A DNA stretch of 25,123 nt from the NCBI GenBank assembly GCA_002715785.1, contig PBAA01000004.1, positions 28,005 to 53,127 of the forward strand. Direction: 5' to 3'. This DNA comes from Gammaproteobacteria bacterium (lineage in GTDB: Bacteria; Pseudomonadota; Gammaproteobacteria; Pseudomonadales; Azotimanducaceae). Position 1 is the stretch's first letter; the number at the start of each line of letters is the position of its first letter. This document shows, piece after piece, positions 14,810 to 23,189 of the stretch. The position numbers were made by a program, and so were the translations under genes. Below the pieces are notes generated by a model. It was not told where the DNA came from, made no database searches, and saw nothing but the letters and a program-made list of their open reading frames with translations.

Positions 14810-15871
14810 ATGAAAACACTGAAAGGGCCGGCGATTTTCCTCGCTCAATTTATGGCGGACGAGGAGCCGTTCGACAGTATCGAGTCGATGGCGAAATGGG
14901 CCGCAGATCTTGGATTCCTCGGGATCCAGGTGCCAATAGGGAACACAGCGTTTATCGACGTTCAGCTGGCGGCCGAAAGCCAAACGTACTGCGACGAGTT
15001 GAACGGAATTGTAGGATCGCACGGCGTTGAAATTACCGAATTGTCGACGCATCTCGAAGGCCAATTGGTCGCTGTTCATCCGGCCTATGACCTAATGTTT
15101 GATGGATTCGCGCCAGCTTCCGTTCGCGGCAATCCATCAGCTCGAACGGATTGGGCGATCGAGCAAGTCAAACTTGCGGCTCAGGCGAGCCATAACCTCG
15201 GACTCCAATCACACGTTACGTTTTCGGGAGCGTTTCTCTGGCCGATGATGTATCCCTGGCCGCAGCGGCCCGCTGGGCTCGTTGACGAAGGATTTCGCGA
15301 ATTGGCGCGCCGCTGGCGTCCCATTCTTGACGTCTTTGATGAATACGGCGTGGATTGTTGTTACGAGATACACCCAGGTGAAGACCTGCACGATGGCGTA
15401 ACGTTCGAAAGGTTTTTGGCGGAGGTCGATGACCACCCCCGTGCCAATATTCTTTACGATCCAAGTCACTTTGTCCTGCAGCAATTGGACTATTTGTCTT
15501 TCATCGATATCTATCACGAACGCATCAAAATGTTTCATGTCAAAGATGCAGAGTTCACGCCAAGTGGACGACAAGGTGTTTACGGTGGTTATCGGGATTG
15601 GCTTGATCGAGCAGGTCGATTTCGTTCTTTAGGTGATGGCCAAGTGGACTTTCGCTCGATCTTCTCGAAATTTTGTGCGCTCGACTTTGACGGCTGGGCC
15701 GTTCTTGAGTGGGAATGCTGCCTAAAGCACCAAGAGGATGGTGCTCGCGAAGGAGCCCGGTTCATTCAGGACCATATCATTCGGGTGACAGATAAGGCAT
15801 TCGACGATTTTGCGTCGACGGGTCTCGATGCAGAGGTGAACCGGCGAATTCTTGGCCTAGGGAAGAAGTAG
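14810..15871 (+). CDS. TIM-barrel sugar (phosphate) isomerase/epimerase-like protein, long form
   Basis: This 353-aa xylose-isomerase-like TIM-barrel protein has likely metal ligands E186 in YEIHPGED, D217 in YDPSH, H243 in MFHVKD and E300 in VLEWEC, the classical Glu-Asp-His-Glu set. It is about 100 residues longer than the short paralogue at 12614 because of larger loops, including QGVYGGYRDWLDRAGRF (residues 255-271), which probably shape the substrate pocket. It follows the Gfo/Idh/MocA gene by 14 bp and is probably cotranscribed. Dehydrogenase-isomerase pairs of this kind act on keto sugars, inositols or 3-keto glycosides; the sequence does not settle which. The start at 14810 is supported by AAGGGG. 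Confidence 0.9.
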   Translation: MKTLKGPAIFLAQFMADEEPFDSIESMAKWAADLGFLGIQVPIGNTAFIDVQLAAESQTYCDELNGIVGSHGVEITELSTHLEGQLVAVHPAYDLMFDGFAPASVRGNPSARTDWAIEQVKLAAQASHNLGLQSHVTFSGAFLWPMMYPWPQRPAGLVDEGFRELARRWRPILDVFDEYGVDCCYEIHPGEDLHDGVTFERFLAEVDDHPRANILYDPSHFVLQQLDYLSFIDIYHERIKMFHVKDAEFTPSGRQGVYGGYRDWLDRAGRFRSLGDGQVDFRSIFSKFCALDFDGWAVLEWECCLKHQEDGAREGARFIQDHIIRVTDKAFDDFASTGLDAEVNRRILGLGKK

Positions 15872-15952
15872 AACCTTTCAAACGCGCGGATGCGTAGGTA
15901 AATACGACAGGCGGATTTTCCGTCGGCGAACCGATCGCGTAACATAGGCCAG

Positions 15953-17833
15953 TTGAGACACCACGATCACACATCAAGAGTTGACGGGCCGCGCAGGGAG
16001 CGGTCGACGTTCAAACATCTCTCGCACCTAAAACGTCTTGGCCCTTATGTCCGTCGATTTGGCTGGGTCTTGTTGGCATCGATCGGTGGGTTGCTGGTCG
16101 CGCGCCTGTTTGACGCGATCGTTCCGCTGTTCATGAAGACCGCCATTGATAGCCTCGCAGATCCCGACATAGAGCCAACCTTACTGGTCCCGGTGCTCTC
16201 GATTTTAGGGATCGTTGCCACCCGGTTTCTTATTTACGTCTTTTCCCAACGGGCGTTGCGCCGACTGTCGATTAGCGTCTCCTACGATCTACGCAAACGC
16301 TTATTCAACCATGTCCAATTCCAAGGGGCGCATTTCTTTAACCGATTCGGTACCGGGGACTTGATGTCACGCGCTGTCAACGACGTGAGTATGGTGCGGA
16401 TGGTGGTCTCGTTTGGCGCGGTCACTATTCTTACGACGGTGTTCACGCTGATCACGGGGTTGTACTTCATGATCATGTTGTCGCCATCACTCACGTTTTG
16501 GGTGGTTCTGCCTCTGCCGTTGGTCGGGGTAGCTGGGTTTGGTATGGCGCGTGCGCTATTTCCCTATTACATGGATCGACAGGAAGCTATGGCTGAGGTG
16601 ACGGCGTTTACCCAGGAAAATCTCAATGGAATTCGCACCGTGCAAGCGATGGCACAAGAAGAAAAGGAGATTGATCGCTTTCGTGACGTGAGCACCCACT
16701 ACGCCCAGACGGTCTACCGTGTGAATCGGTACCAGGCACTCATGAATGTTGTGATGGGGTTTATTTCGACGGCCTCGACGGTGATTGTGATTTTTTATGG
16801 CGGGGCATTGGTGCTTCGCGGCGAAATCACTCTGGGTACGTTCATGGCGTTTTTTTCGTACCTCATGATGGTGGCCTGGCCGGTACGGATGATCGGAATG
16901 TCCATCACGATGTTCACTGCTGCGGCTGCTGGAACCGAGCGTATCTTCGAAATTCTTGATTACGAACCGGAAGTGGACGATGCCTCGACGAAAACTGTAA
17001 CGACTGAACTACGAGGCCGAATTGAGTTTCGCAATCTGGTTTATAGCCATCCGGGTGCACCTAGACCAACGATTGACGGAGCCACCTTCAACATTGAACC
17101 AGGCGAAACGATCGCATTTATGGGACGGGTTGGCTCCGGCAAATCAACGTTACTTAACGCCATCGTCCGCCTCGTTGATACGCCCGCAGGGATGGTTTTT
17201 TTGGATGGCCACGATATTCACGATTTCCCGCTACACCAGTTACGAGGAGCAGTCACGCTTGTTCCGCAGGATCCTTTTTTGTTTTCGATGACGCTCCGTG
17301 ACAACTTGACCTACGACGATTTGAGTCGTGGTGACGAGTTGATATGGGAAGCCGCGGAGGCAGCCGCGTTTGCCGATCCTTTGCGCCGACAACTTGCCGA
17401 GGGGCTTGACACCATGGTAGGGGAACGCGGCGTCACGCTTTCTGGAGGTCAGAAGCAACGTGCGACGCTTACCCGGGGGATGGTCCGAGACGCAAAAGTG
17501 CTGCTGCTCGATGACTGTTTCTCGAGTGTCGACACAGAGACCGAGGAACGGATCCTGCGTGGGCTGCGCCGTATGCGGGGTGGTAAAACAACCATGCTGA
17601 TTTCCCACCGGGTCTCAACGGCGCGGCACGCCGATCGGATTTTTGTTATTGACGGCGGAAGATTCAAAGAATCTGGAACACATCAAGAACTAATTGCGCG
17701 GGGTGGTTACTACGCCGATCTTGCCGCCGTGCAGAGTAATCAAGATGAGGATCGTGAACGTAAAGCGAGGTTGCTGCGGGATCTCGATAGCGAAATCTCC
17801 GCGGAGCCGATGCCAGAGGCGGCGAAGCTGTGA
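15953..17833 (+). CDS. ABC exporter half-transporter, degenerate-site subunit (TM287-like)
   Basis: This 626-aa protein has a type I exporter membrane domain (about residues 35-325) followed by a nucleotide-binding domain. Motifs are Walker A GRVGSGKST (391-399), Q-loop PQD (438-440), signature LSGGQ (496-500), Walker B LLLDD (517-521) and H-loop H552. Asp521 stands where the catalytic Glu normally is, while its signature is canonical. This is the pattern of the TM287-type subunit of heterodimeric exporters. The start is probably TTG at 15953: an in-frame stop lies at 15899-15901 and no ATG or GTG occurs between it and the first membrane helix. Its end overlaps the next ABC gene by four bases (GTGA), so the two subunits are made together. 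The exported substrate is unknown; lipids or drugs are typical. Confidence 0.92.
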   Translation: MRHHDHTSRVDGPRRERSTFKHLSHLKRLGPYVRRFGWVLLASIGGLLVARLFDAIVPLFMKTAIDSLADPDIEPTLLVPVLSILGIVATRFLIYVFSQRALRRLSISVSYDLRKRLFNHVQFQGAHFFNRFGTGDLMSRAVNDVSMVRMVVSFGAVTILTTVFTLITGLYFMIMLSPSLTFWVVLPLPLVGVAGFGMARALFPYYMDRQEAMAEVTAFTQENLNGIRTVQAMAQEEKEIDRFRDVSTHYAQTVYRVNRYQALMNVVMGFISTASTVIVIFYGGALVLRGEITLGTFMAFFSYLMMVAWPVRMIGMSITMFTAAAAGTERIFEILDYEPEVDDASTKTVTTELRGRIEFRNLVYSHPGAPRPTIDGATFNIEPGETIAFMGRVGSGKSTLLNAIVRLVDTPAGMVFLDGHDIHDFPLHQLRGAVTLVPQDPFLFSMTLRDNLTYDDLSRGDELIWEAAEAAAFADPLRRQLAEGLDTMVGERGVTLSGGQKQRATLTRGMVRDAKVLLLDDCFSSVDTETEERILRGLRRMRGGKTTMLISHRVSTARHADRIFVIDGGRFKESGTHQELIARGGYYADLAAVQSNQDEDRERKARLLRDLDSEISAEPMPEAAKL

Positions 17834-19815
17834 GTGAAAATGCGATTCAGGCACCGGGTCCGTCCCGCAATTACTCTGCGTTCGACGCCGAACTCACTCA
17901 TCAGGCCCTCAACGTTCGACTCTTCGTTCGGCTGCTCGGATGGCTGAAGCCTTACCTGATTACATTGTTTGTCAGCATTGCGTTTGTTGTGATGGCTGCG
18001 CTATCTCAAGTACTGATGCCAATTCTCACGAGTGTTGTCATTATCGACACGATTCTGGTGCCAACGACGATTGCGAGCGACGCCCCAGATTATGGGTTGC
18101 TAGCGTTGGTGGATTGGATTCAATCGACGTATGCCCTTGAAGCGCTTTCAGCGGCAGGGCTTGTATACGTCACGGTGCTTGTGGGTCAGTCGTTGCTCAG
18201 TTTTGCTCACCAACTGACACTGTACAGTTGTTCTTTGAAGGCCTTACGCGACCTGCGTATCGATCTTTTTGCAGCACTTGAGCGGAAGCCCGCGTCCTTT
18301 TTTGATCATGTTGGTGTTGGTCGCGTGATGACCCGGGTGACGAACGATGTGGAAAATCTTTTTCAGCTTTTGACTGGTTTTGGTGGTCTAGCTGGCGAAT
18401 TTGTTCCATTTTTTGTAGCGCTGTTTGCCATGCTTGCAATTAGTGGATCATTAACCGGCGTGGTGCTGGTTGCGCTGCCCGTGGCGGCGATTGCGACGAT
18501 CGCCTTTCGTATCGCGATGCGGAAAATTTTTCGATTTATTCGTGACTCCGTGTCGGCTCTCAATCAATACATGCAGGAAGATCTCGTTGGGATTGATGTT
18601 GTTCAGCTCTCGGGCCGAGAGAAGCAAAACATCGAGGAGTACGGCACGCACAATCGCGCTAACCGGGGTTATGAGTTCCGCGCAATCAACTTTGAGGTCC
18701 TCTACGACACCTTTAACATGAGTCTGGGGAGCGTGGTTACAGGTGGCATCGTTTGGTTCGGCGGCGGTCAAGTGATCCAGCAAGACATCTCACTGGGGTC
18801 GATGATTCTCTTCACATCGCTTGTGCAAATGATGATCATGCCGATCGTTTCGTTGGGTCAGCAATTTAATGTTCTGTTCAGATCAATGGCGTCCGGAGAA
18901 CGTATTTTTCAGGCGTTGGACTGGGATGAACAATTACACGAACCCGACGAACCGACCGTTATGGAAGGGCGCTTGCGCGGCAAGGTGGAGTTTCGTCACG
19001 CACACTTTGGCTATTACCAGGGAGAAGAGATCCTAAAAGATGTTTCTTTTTCGATCGAGCCGGGTGAGAAACTCGCCATCGTCGGCCCGACCGGGTCGGG
19101 CAAAAGTACGATCATCCGATTACTCGTCCGTTTTTATGACATTGATGACAACATGGTTTTTGTCGATGACGTGGACGTCAACAAGATCCACAGCCGCGAT
19201 TTGCGCGAACGGGTTGGTGTGGTGTTACAAGATTTTCACATCTTCTCGGGCACCGTGTGCGATAACATCACGCTTAACAATCCCGATATAACGCGGGAAA
19301 GAGCCGAGTGGGCCGCGCGTTCCGTGAACGCGGATGGCTTCATTCAAGAGTTAGCTGATGGCTACGATACCCAGCTCGCCGAGCGAGGACAAAACTTATC
19401 GCAGGGACAGCGTCAACTCCTAGCTTTTGCCAGGGTCTTAGCCGCCGATCCCGAGATTCTTGTGTTGGACGAAGCTACGGCAAACATCGATACCTCCACC
19501 GAACTGGTTGTTCAAGATGCGGTAGCGAAGCTCACCGAAGGTCGAACTTCCATCGTTGTTGCACATCGATTGCAAACGATTCAGGAGTGCGACCGGATAT
19601 TGGTTCTTCATCATGGGGTTGTCGAAGAACTGGGCACACACGACGAGTTGATAGCGAAGGGTGGGATTTACTACACACTTCATGAACTGCAGTTTCAAGA
19701 TGCTGATGTCGCCCGCGAAGTCGCGCGTGAGGATGAAGGCAGCGAAGGTCGGACAACGGACCCGCGCTGGGTGTCGACACCGGAAGATCCATCCGACACT
19801 CCCGACCGAATGTAA
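17830..19815 (+). CDS. ABC exporter half-transporter, catalytic-site subunit (TM288-like)
   Basis: This 661-aa partner of the preceding gene has an exporter membrane domain (about residues 40-345) and a nucleotide-binding domain. Motifs are Walker A GPTGSGKST (419-427), signature LSQGQ (523-527), Walker B LVLDE (544-548) with catalytic E548, and H579. The non-canonical LSQGQ pairs with the degenerate Walker B of the first subunit, while its own intact Walker B pairs with the first subunit's LSGGQ. That leaves one active and one degenerate ATP site per heterodimer, as in TM287/288-type exporters. A longer loop between the first two helices (about 79-100) and an acidic C-terminal tail (about 626-661) are extra. 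Start is GTG at 17830 by four-base overlap. Confidence 0.93.
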   Translation: MSENAIQAPGPSRNYSAFDAELTHQALNVRLFVRLLGWLKPYLITLFVSIAFVVMAALSQVLMPILTSVVIIDTILVPTTIASDAPDYGLLALVDWIQSTYALEALSAAGLVYVTVLVGQSLLSFAHQLTLYSCSLKALRDLRIDLFAALERKPASFFDHVGVGRVMTRVTNDVENLFQLLTGFGGLAGEFVPFFVALFAMLAISGSLTGVVLVALPVAAIATIAFRIAMRKIFRFIRDSVSALNQYMQEDLVGIDVVQLSGREKQNIEEYGTHNRANRGYEFRAINFEVLYDTFNMSLGSVVTGGIVWFGGGQVIQQDISLGSMILFTSLVQMMIMPIVSLGQQFNVLFRSMASGERIFQALDWDEQLHEPDEPTVMEGRLRGKVEFRHAHFGYYQGEEILKDVSFSIEPGEKLAIVGPTGSGKSTIIRLLVRFYDIDDNMVFVDDVDVNKIHSRDLRERVGVVLQDFHIFSGTVCDNITLNNPDITRERAEWAARSVNADGFIQELADGYDTQLAERGQNLSQGQRQLLAFARVLAADPEILVLDEATANIDTSTELVVQDAVAKLTEGRTSIVVAHRLQTIQECDRILVLHHGVVEELGTHDELIAKGGIYYTLHELQFQDADVAREVAREDEGSEGRTTDPRWVSTPEDPSDTPDRM

Positions 19816-19836
19816 CTCGAGAAATCTTATGGAGAT

Positions 19837-19876
19837 GATGGTACGGCGCCTACTTTAGGCCGACTACCGTATCGTC
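19837..19876. repeat. Imperfect inverted repeat between the ABC pair and the SDR gene
   Basis: GATGGTACGG (19837-19846) and CCGTATCGTC (19867-19876) pair at eight of ten positions around a 20-base loop. It overlaps a weak promoter-like TTTAGG-N17-TAAGAT (19854-19882). It may be an operator for the SDR gene or a transcript hairpin; there is no T-run for an intrinsic terminator. Confidence 0.27.
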
Positions 19877-19915
19877 TAAGATCTTGCTTCTGCATTAGCA
19901 ACGGACGCGCTCGAG

Positions 19916-20881
19916 ATGAAAGATTTTGGGGGGAAACTTGCGGTTATAACTGGCGGCGGTACCGGCATGGGAAGGGCGTTAGCGCGCCAACTCGTGGCGG
20001 AGGGTTGTGATGTTGCTACTTGCGACGTGCTTGACGACAACCTCGCGGAAACCAAAGCCTTGTGCGAACAAGAGGCACCCCAGGGGAGAGTTGTTACCAC
20101 GCATCATTGTGATGTTTCCGATGAAGCCGAGGTGGAACGTTTTCGCGACGCGGTGGTGTCCGATCATGGTACTGACCATATCGACCTACTCTTTAATAAC
20201 GCCGGCGTCGGAGGTGGTGCTAGCGTCGTCAATGGTGATCGAGAGGATTGGGAACGCACCTTTAATATTTGTTGGTATGGAGTTTATTACAACACTCGCG
20301 CGTTCATGCCCCTGTTGGTGGCAAGTCAGGATGCGCATTTAATTAACACCAGCAGCGTCAATGGATTTTGGGCGACATTAGGCCCGCAAAGTTCGCATAC
20401 CGCCTACAGTGCGGCCAAATTCGCTGTCAAAGGCTTCTCCGAAGCACTCATCACGGATTTGGCTAACAACGCACCCCACGTCAAAGTGTCCGTCGTCATG
20501 CCAGGCCATATTGGCACGTCAATCGCGATTAATTCCGGACGCATTCTCAATGGACGACAAGCCGAAGAACTATCGGATGACGATGTCGCGGCGATGCGGA
20601 AACGTTGGGCTTCTCTTGGGATGGCCAACGAAGACACCACTGACGAGCAGATTCGGACATTGGTGGACGAAATGGGCCGTCGGTTTAGAGACGATGCCCC
20701 GACGACGGCCGAGCAAGCAGCCGCCATTATCCTCGATGGTGTCCGCGAAGAGCGCTGGCGGATACTTGTCGGCAATGATGCTCACCGGCTTGACGAACTG
20801 GTTCGCAACGACCCTGAAGGCGCGTACACGCCGGAATTTATGGTCCGACTGCGCGAGACGGGTGAGTGGGGCCTGGGATAA
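19916..20881 (+). CDS. Short-chain dehydrogenase/reductase (SDR) with C-terminal extension
   Basis: This 321-aa classical SDR would oxidise or reduce an alcohol/ketone with NAD(P). The cofactor motif TGGGTGMG is at 12-19, NNAG at 94-97, and the active site comprises Ser146/147 in NTSSVNG, Tyr164 and Lys168 in AYSAAK. D37 at the end of beta-2 (CDVLD) favours NAD over NADP, which is inference. After residue 250 it carries an extra 70 residues, ending in PEGAYTPEFMVRLRETG, seen in longer SDRs of the 300-320-aa group. The ATG at 19916 has no strong ribosome site. It stands 100 bp after the ABC pair and converges with the amidohydrolase gene (16-bp gap). The substrate is unknown. Confidence 0.92.
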   Translation: MKDFGGKLAVITGGGTGMGRALARQLVAEGCDVATCDVLDDNLAETKALCEQEAPQGRVVTTHHCDVSDEAEVERFRDAVVSDHGTDHIDLLFNNAGVGGGASVVNGDREDWERTFNICWYGVYYNTRAFMPLLVASQDAHLINTSSVNGFWATLGPQSSHTAYSAAKFAVKGFSEALITDLANNAPHVKVSVVMPGHIGTSIAINSGRILNGRQAEELSDDDVAAMRKRWASLGMANEDTTDEQIRTLVDEMGRRFRDDAPTTAEQAAAIILDGVREERWRILVGNDAHRLDELVRNDPEGAYTPEFMVRLRETGEWGLG

Positions 20882-20897
20882 GCCAGTAATCGGGAAA

Positions 20898-22022
20898 CTA
20901 GACGTCGAGTTGGAACAATTGAGCGGCATTGTCACCCATAATCGCGTGCTGTTGCTGGCGATCTAAGCAAGCTACCGATTCGCGTATTTGGTGCGATGCA
21001 TGGAGACTTGAATCGATGTGCGGGTAGTCGGAACCCCAAAGGATCTTGTCGTGACCGACCAACTCCATCATGGCTCCGATCGTACGTTCCTGTGGTTCAG
21101 CGACGAAGTAACAGTTTCGTTGTATGTATTCGCCTGGAGTAAGCGTTAATGGCCTTGGTGATAACTCGTTGAGTAGCTCATCTTTCTCGTTGAGGCGATC
21201 CATGAGGTACGCGGCCCATCCGCAGCCGGCTTCAACGCTCACGACCTTGAGGTCTGGAAATCGATCGAAGAGTCCATCGAGAATGATTGATGACAAGGCA
21301 GGAATCATCTGCCCTGGCGCACCGAGTCCAAAACCGAAGGTTGGACCCAGCCTAGGTTGCGCACCGTGCCAACCGGAAAACGGGACCGCAGCACCGCTAA
21401 ATCGAACAATTACGTGGAGGCAACCTGGAAGGTTTGCTTCAGCCAACTGAGCCCATAGGAGATCGAAATAAGAGCTACCGGGACGTTCGCCATCCACGAC
21501 TTCTGGCGGGACAAAAATTCCCTTAAATCCGAGTTTTAGGCATCGGTTGAGCTCCAACGCCGCATTCTCGACATCGCGCCAATTCACAACTGCGATGGGA
21601 ACAATTCGTCCTCGACCACCCTGGCTAAATTCGTGCTGCCATGTGTTATACGCACGGAAGTAAGCATTGATCAGGTCAAGGTCGTCCGTCGGGATCGGTA
21701 ATATTCCGATGGTCGGGAATGTGACGCACGCATCGACGCGCCATTCGTCCAACATCTTGAGTCGCGCATTGGCGTCATAGCTCGCCGGTGGGCAACCGTC
21801 GGCGTAGCGAAAACGCCCACCGAATATGTCACGGCGTCGCAAATTTGCGCCCCCTAAGCCGGCGAGGCCACCGGGAAGCACGACTTGTTCAGCAATAATG
21901 AGGCGTTCGCCGTTTTCGTCATCCTCAATTCGGATGGCTCGATCTTGATACCGAGCTTCCAAATATCGTTGCCAGAGATCTGCGGGTTCCATGACATGAG
22001 AGTCGCAATCCACAACGAACAT
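20898..22022 (-). CDS. Amidohydrolase-2 (ACMSD-like) family protein
   Basis: This 374-aa metal-dependent TIM-barrel hydrolase or decarboxylase is of the amidohydrolase_2/ACMSD-like family. It opens with VVDCDSHVMEP (D5, D7, H9, E12), the variant metal site of this subfamily in place of HxH. H203 follows in CLHVIV, then E264 in SVEAGCGWA and D332 in WGSDYPH. Relatives decarboxylate or hydrolyse aromatic and heterocyclic acids, but many of this DxDxH type are uncharacterised. The frame is open to 22091, yet AAGGA (minus strand, 22033-22029) sits six bases before the ATG at 22022, which also begins exactly where the family does. It is divergent from the PhyH gene and convergent with the SDR. Confidence 0.9.
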   Translation of the reverse strand: MFVVDCDSHVMEPADLWQRYLEARYQDRAIRIEDDENGERLIIAEQVVLPGGLAGLGGANLRRRDIFGGRFRYADGCPPASYDANARLKMLDEWRVDACVTFPTIGILPIPTDDLDLINAYFRAYNTWQHEFSQGGRGRIVPIAVVNWRDVENAALELNRCLKLGFKGIFVPPEVVDGERPGSSYFDLLWAQLAEANLPGCLHVIVRFSGAAVPFSGWHGAQPRLGPTFGFGLGAPGQMIPALSSIILDGLFDRFPDLKVVSVEAGCGWAAYLMDRLNEKDELLNELSPRPLTLTPGEYIQRNCYFVAEPQERTIGAMMELVGHDKILWGSDYPHIDSSLHASHQIRESVACLDRQQQHAIMGDNAAQLFQLDV

Positions 22023-22028
22023 AGTGAA

Positions 22029-22033
22029 TCCTT
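22029..22033 (-). promoter_or_regulatory. Ribosome binding site deciding the amidohydrolase start
   Basis: AAGGA on the minus strand lies six bases before the ATG at 22022 and rules against the longer open frame reaching 22091. Confidence 0.6.
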
Positions 22034-22241
22034 GGTGAAAATCTATTTCCCGGCGCTGTCCACGGGCGAAGTATTGTGGCGAATAAACCACGCGAACAAT
22101 GCCGCGGTTTTTTGCCGAATACCGTGCCTAGACTAACCTAATAATTACCGTCAACGACGACTCGCGCGTCGATCTGTTCAATTTCCGCGTGAGTGGCATA
22201 CTGGTATTGAGGATAAAGCACAAATTGTTTTCAGAGTGTGT

Positions 22242-22246
22242 AGGAG
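22242..22246 (+). promoter_or_regulatory. Ribosome binding site deciding the PhyH start
   Basis: AGGAG lies five bases before the ATG at 22252. An earlier in-frame GTG at 22189 lacks such a site and adds 21 residues that do not look like the family. The rest of the divergent gap 22023-22251 shows no convincing promoter. Confidence 0.65.
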
Positions 22247-22251
22247 AGCCA

Positions 22252-23151
22252 ATGACCCCTGAAGAGATCCTCTCATGCCCAGCGAAGATACTTTCGCCGA
22301 GGGATCGAGAGCAGTACTTCGAGCACGGCTATGTCGGAGCGCCGGCCATGGTGTCCGGAGAGTGGCTTGAACGTCTCCAAACGTGCGCCCAACGTTATGT
22401 TGATGAGAGTCGCAACGTAGACGAAACGGACAAAAGATTCGATCTGGAACCAGATCACACAGCCGAAGAACCAAGAATACGGCGGCTGAATTCACCGGTA
22501 GACGTAGATGATCTGTTTTGGGAGTTTGCCTCCACGGGCCCTTTTGTAGATGTTGCCGAGGATCTGCTCGGACCAAACATTAAGTTCCATCACTCCAAGC
22601 TCAACTACAAGTGGTCCGGTGGCGGTGAAGAAGTGAAATGGCACCAAGACATTCAATTTTGGCCGCACACGAACTATGACGTCCTTACCGTTGGCGTGTA
22701 TCTAGATGACGTGGCTTCCGACATGGCACCAATGGGCGTTATTCCAGGGAGCCACCAAGGGCCTCTCTACGATTTATACGATCACGACAACGAATGGACG
22801 GGACACATCCGCAACGAGGACGTCCCGGGCATCGACGCCGAGACAGCGCGCTACATCGCGGGACCGGCAGGAACTATCACCGTGCATAACTGTCGCTCAA
22901 TCCATGGGTCGCCGCCGAATTGGAGTGATCGACCAAGGCCACTGCTTCTCTGTGCATATTCTGCGGGCGATGCGTTGCCGATTACCGATCTGGTCGCACG
23001 AGGTCAGTATGGTGATGAGGTTGTACGAGGCAGTCGGTCTCGCTGGGCTCGTTTTGACCCTCGACCCGTTCTGATGCCGCCGGATTGGAATCGAATCGGG
23101 CATAAATCCATCTTTCAACATCAGCAAGCGAAGCAGACCCAGGCGATGTAA
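22252..23151 (+). CDS. Phytanoyl-CoA dioxygenase (PhyH)-family 2-oxoglutarate/Fe(II) oxygenase
   Basis: This 299-aa protein of the PhyH family would hydroxylate a small molecule or acyl-CoA using 2-oxoglutarate, O2 and Fe(II). The iron triad is H131 and D133 in WHQD and H218 in SIHGS; R227 or R229 in SDRPRP would bind the 2-oxoglutarate carboxylate. PGSHQGPLY (165-173) is the usual loop after the HxD strand. Length is typical (280-310). Families of this kind are strongly expanded in some marine bacteria and act on very diverse substrates, so the name does not define the reaction. It is divergent from the amidohydrolase and converges with fbiC, 38 bp away. Confidence 0.9.
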   Translation: MTPEEILSCPAKILSPRDREQYFEHGYVGAPAMVSGEWLERLQTCAQRYVDESRNVDETDKRFDLEPDHTAEEPRIRRLNSPVDVDDLFWEFASTGPFVDVAEDLLGPNIKFHHSKLNYKWSGGGEEVKWHQDIQFWPHTNYDVLTVGVYLDDVASDMAPMGVIPGSHQGPLYDLYDHDNEWTGHIRNEDVPGIDAETARYIAGPAGTITVHNCRSIHGSPPNWSDRPRPLLLCAYSAGDALPITDLVARGQYGDEVVRGSRSRWARFDPRPVLMPPDWNRIGHKSIFQHQQAKQTQAM

Positions 23152-23160
23152 GGAACTGCC

Positions 23161-23181
23161 TCGAGCGGTTACCTCGCTCGA
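23161..23181. terminator. Stem-loop between convergent PhyH and fbiC genes
   Basis: TCGAGCG (23161-23167) and CGCTCGA (23175-23181) form a perfect 7-bp stem with a 7-base loop, centred in the 38-bp gap between two convergent genes. The position suits a bidirectional terminator. It lacks a T-run on either side, so this is a hairpin of uncertain terminating strength. Confidence 0.4.
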
Positions 23182-23189
23182 CCCCGGAT

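Noticed and set aside
15912..15922. Small hairpin CGGA-TTT-TCCG between the isomerase and ABC genes
   Set aside because: A 4-bp stem is too short to call a terminator and no T-run follows.
17505..17540. LLLDD in the first ABC subunit as a sign of a broken transporter
   Set aside because: The complementary LSQGQ change in the partner shows the regular asymmetric heterodimer pattern, not decay.
20409..20966. 185-codon + strand open frame overlapping the SDR gene in another frame
   Set aside because: The SDR frame carries all family motifs; the alternative product is low in recognisable structure and runs into the convergent amidohydrolase.
22023..22091. 23-codon extension of the amidohydrolase
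   Set aside because: AAGGA before the ATG at 22022 and the family N-terminus beginning there favour the shorter form.
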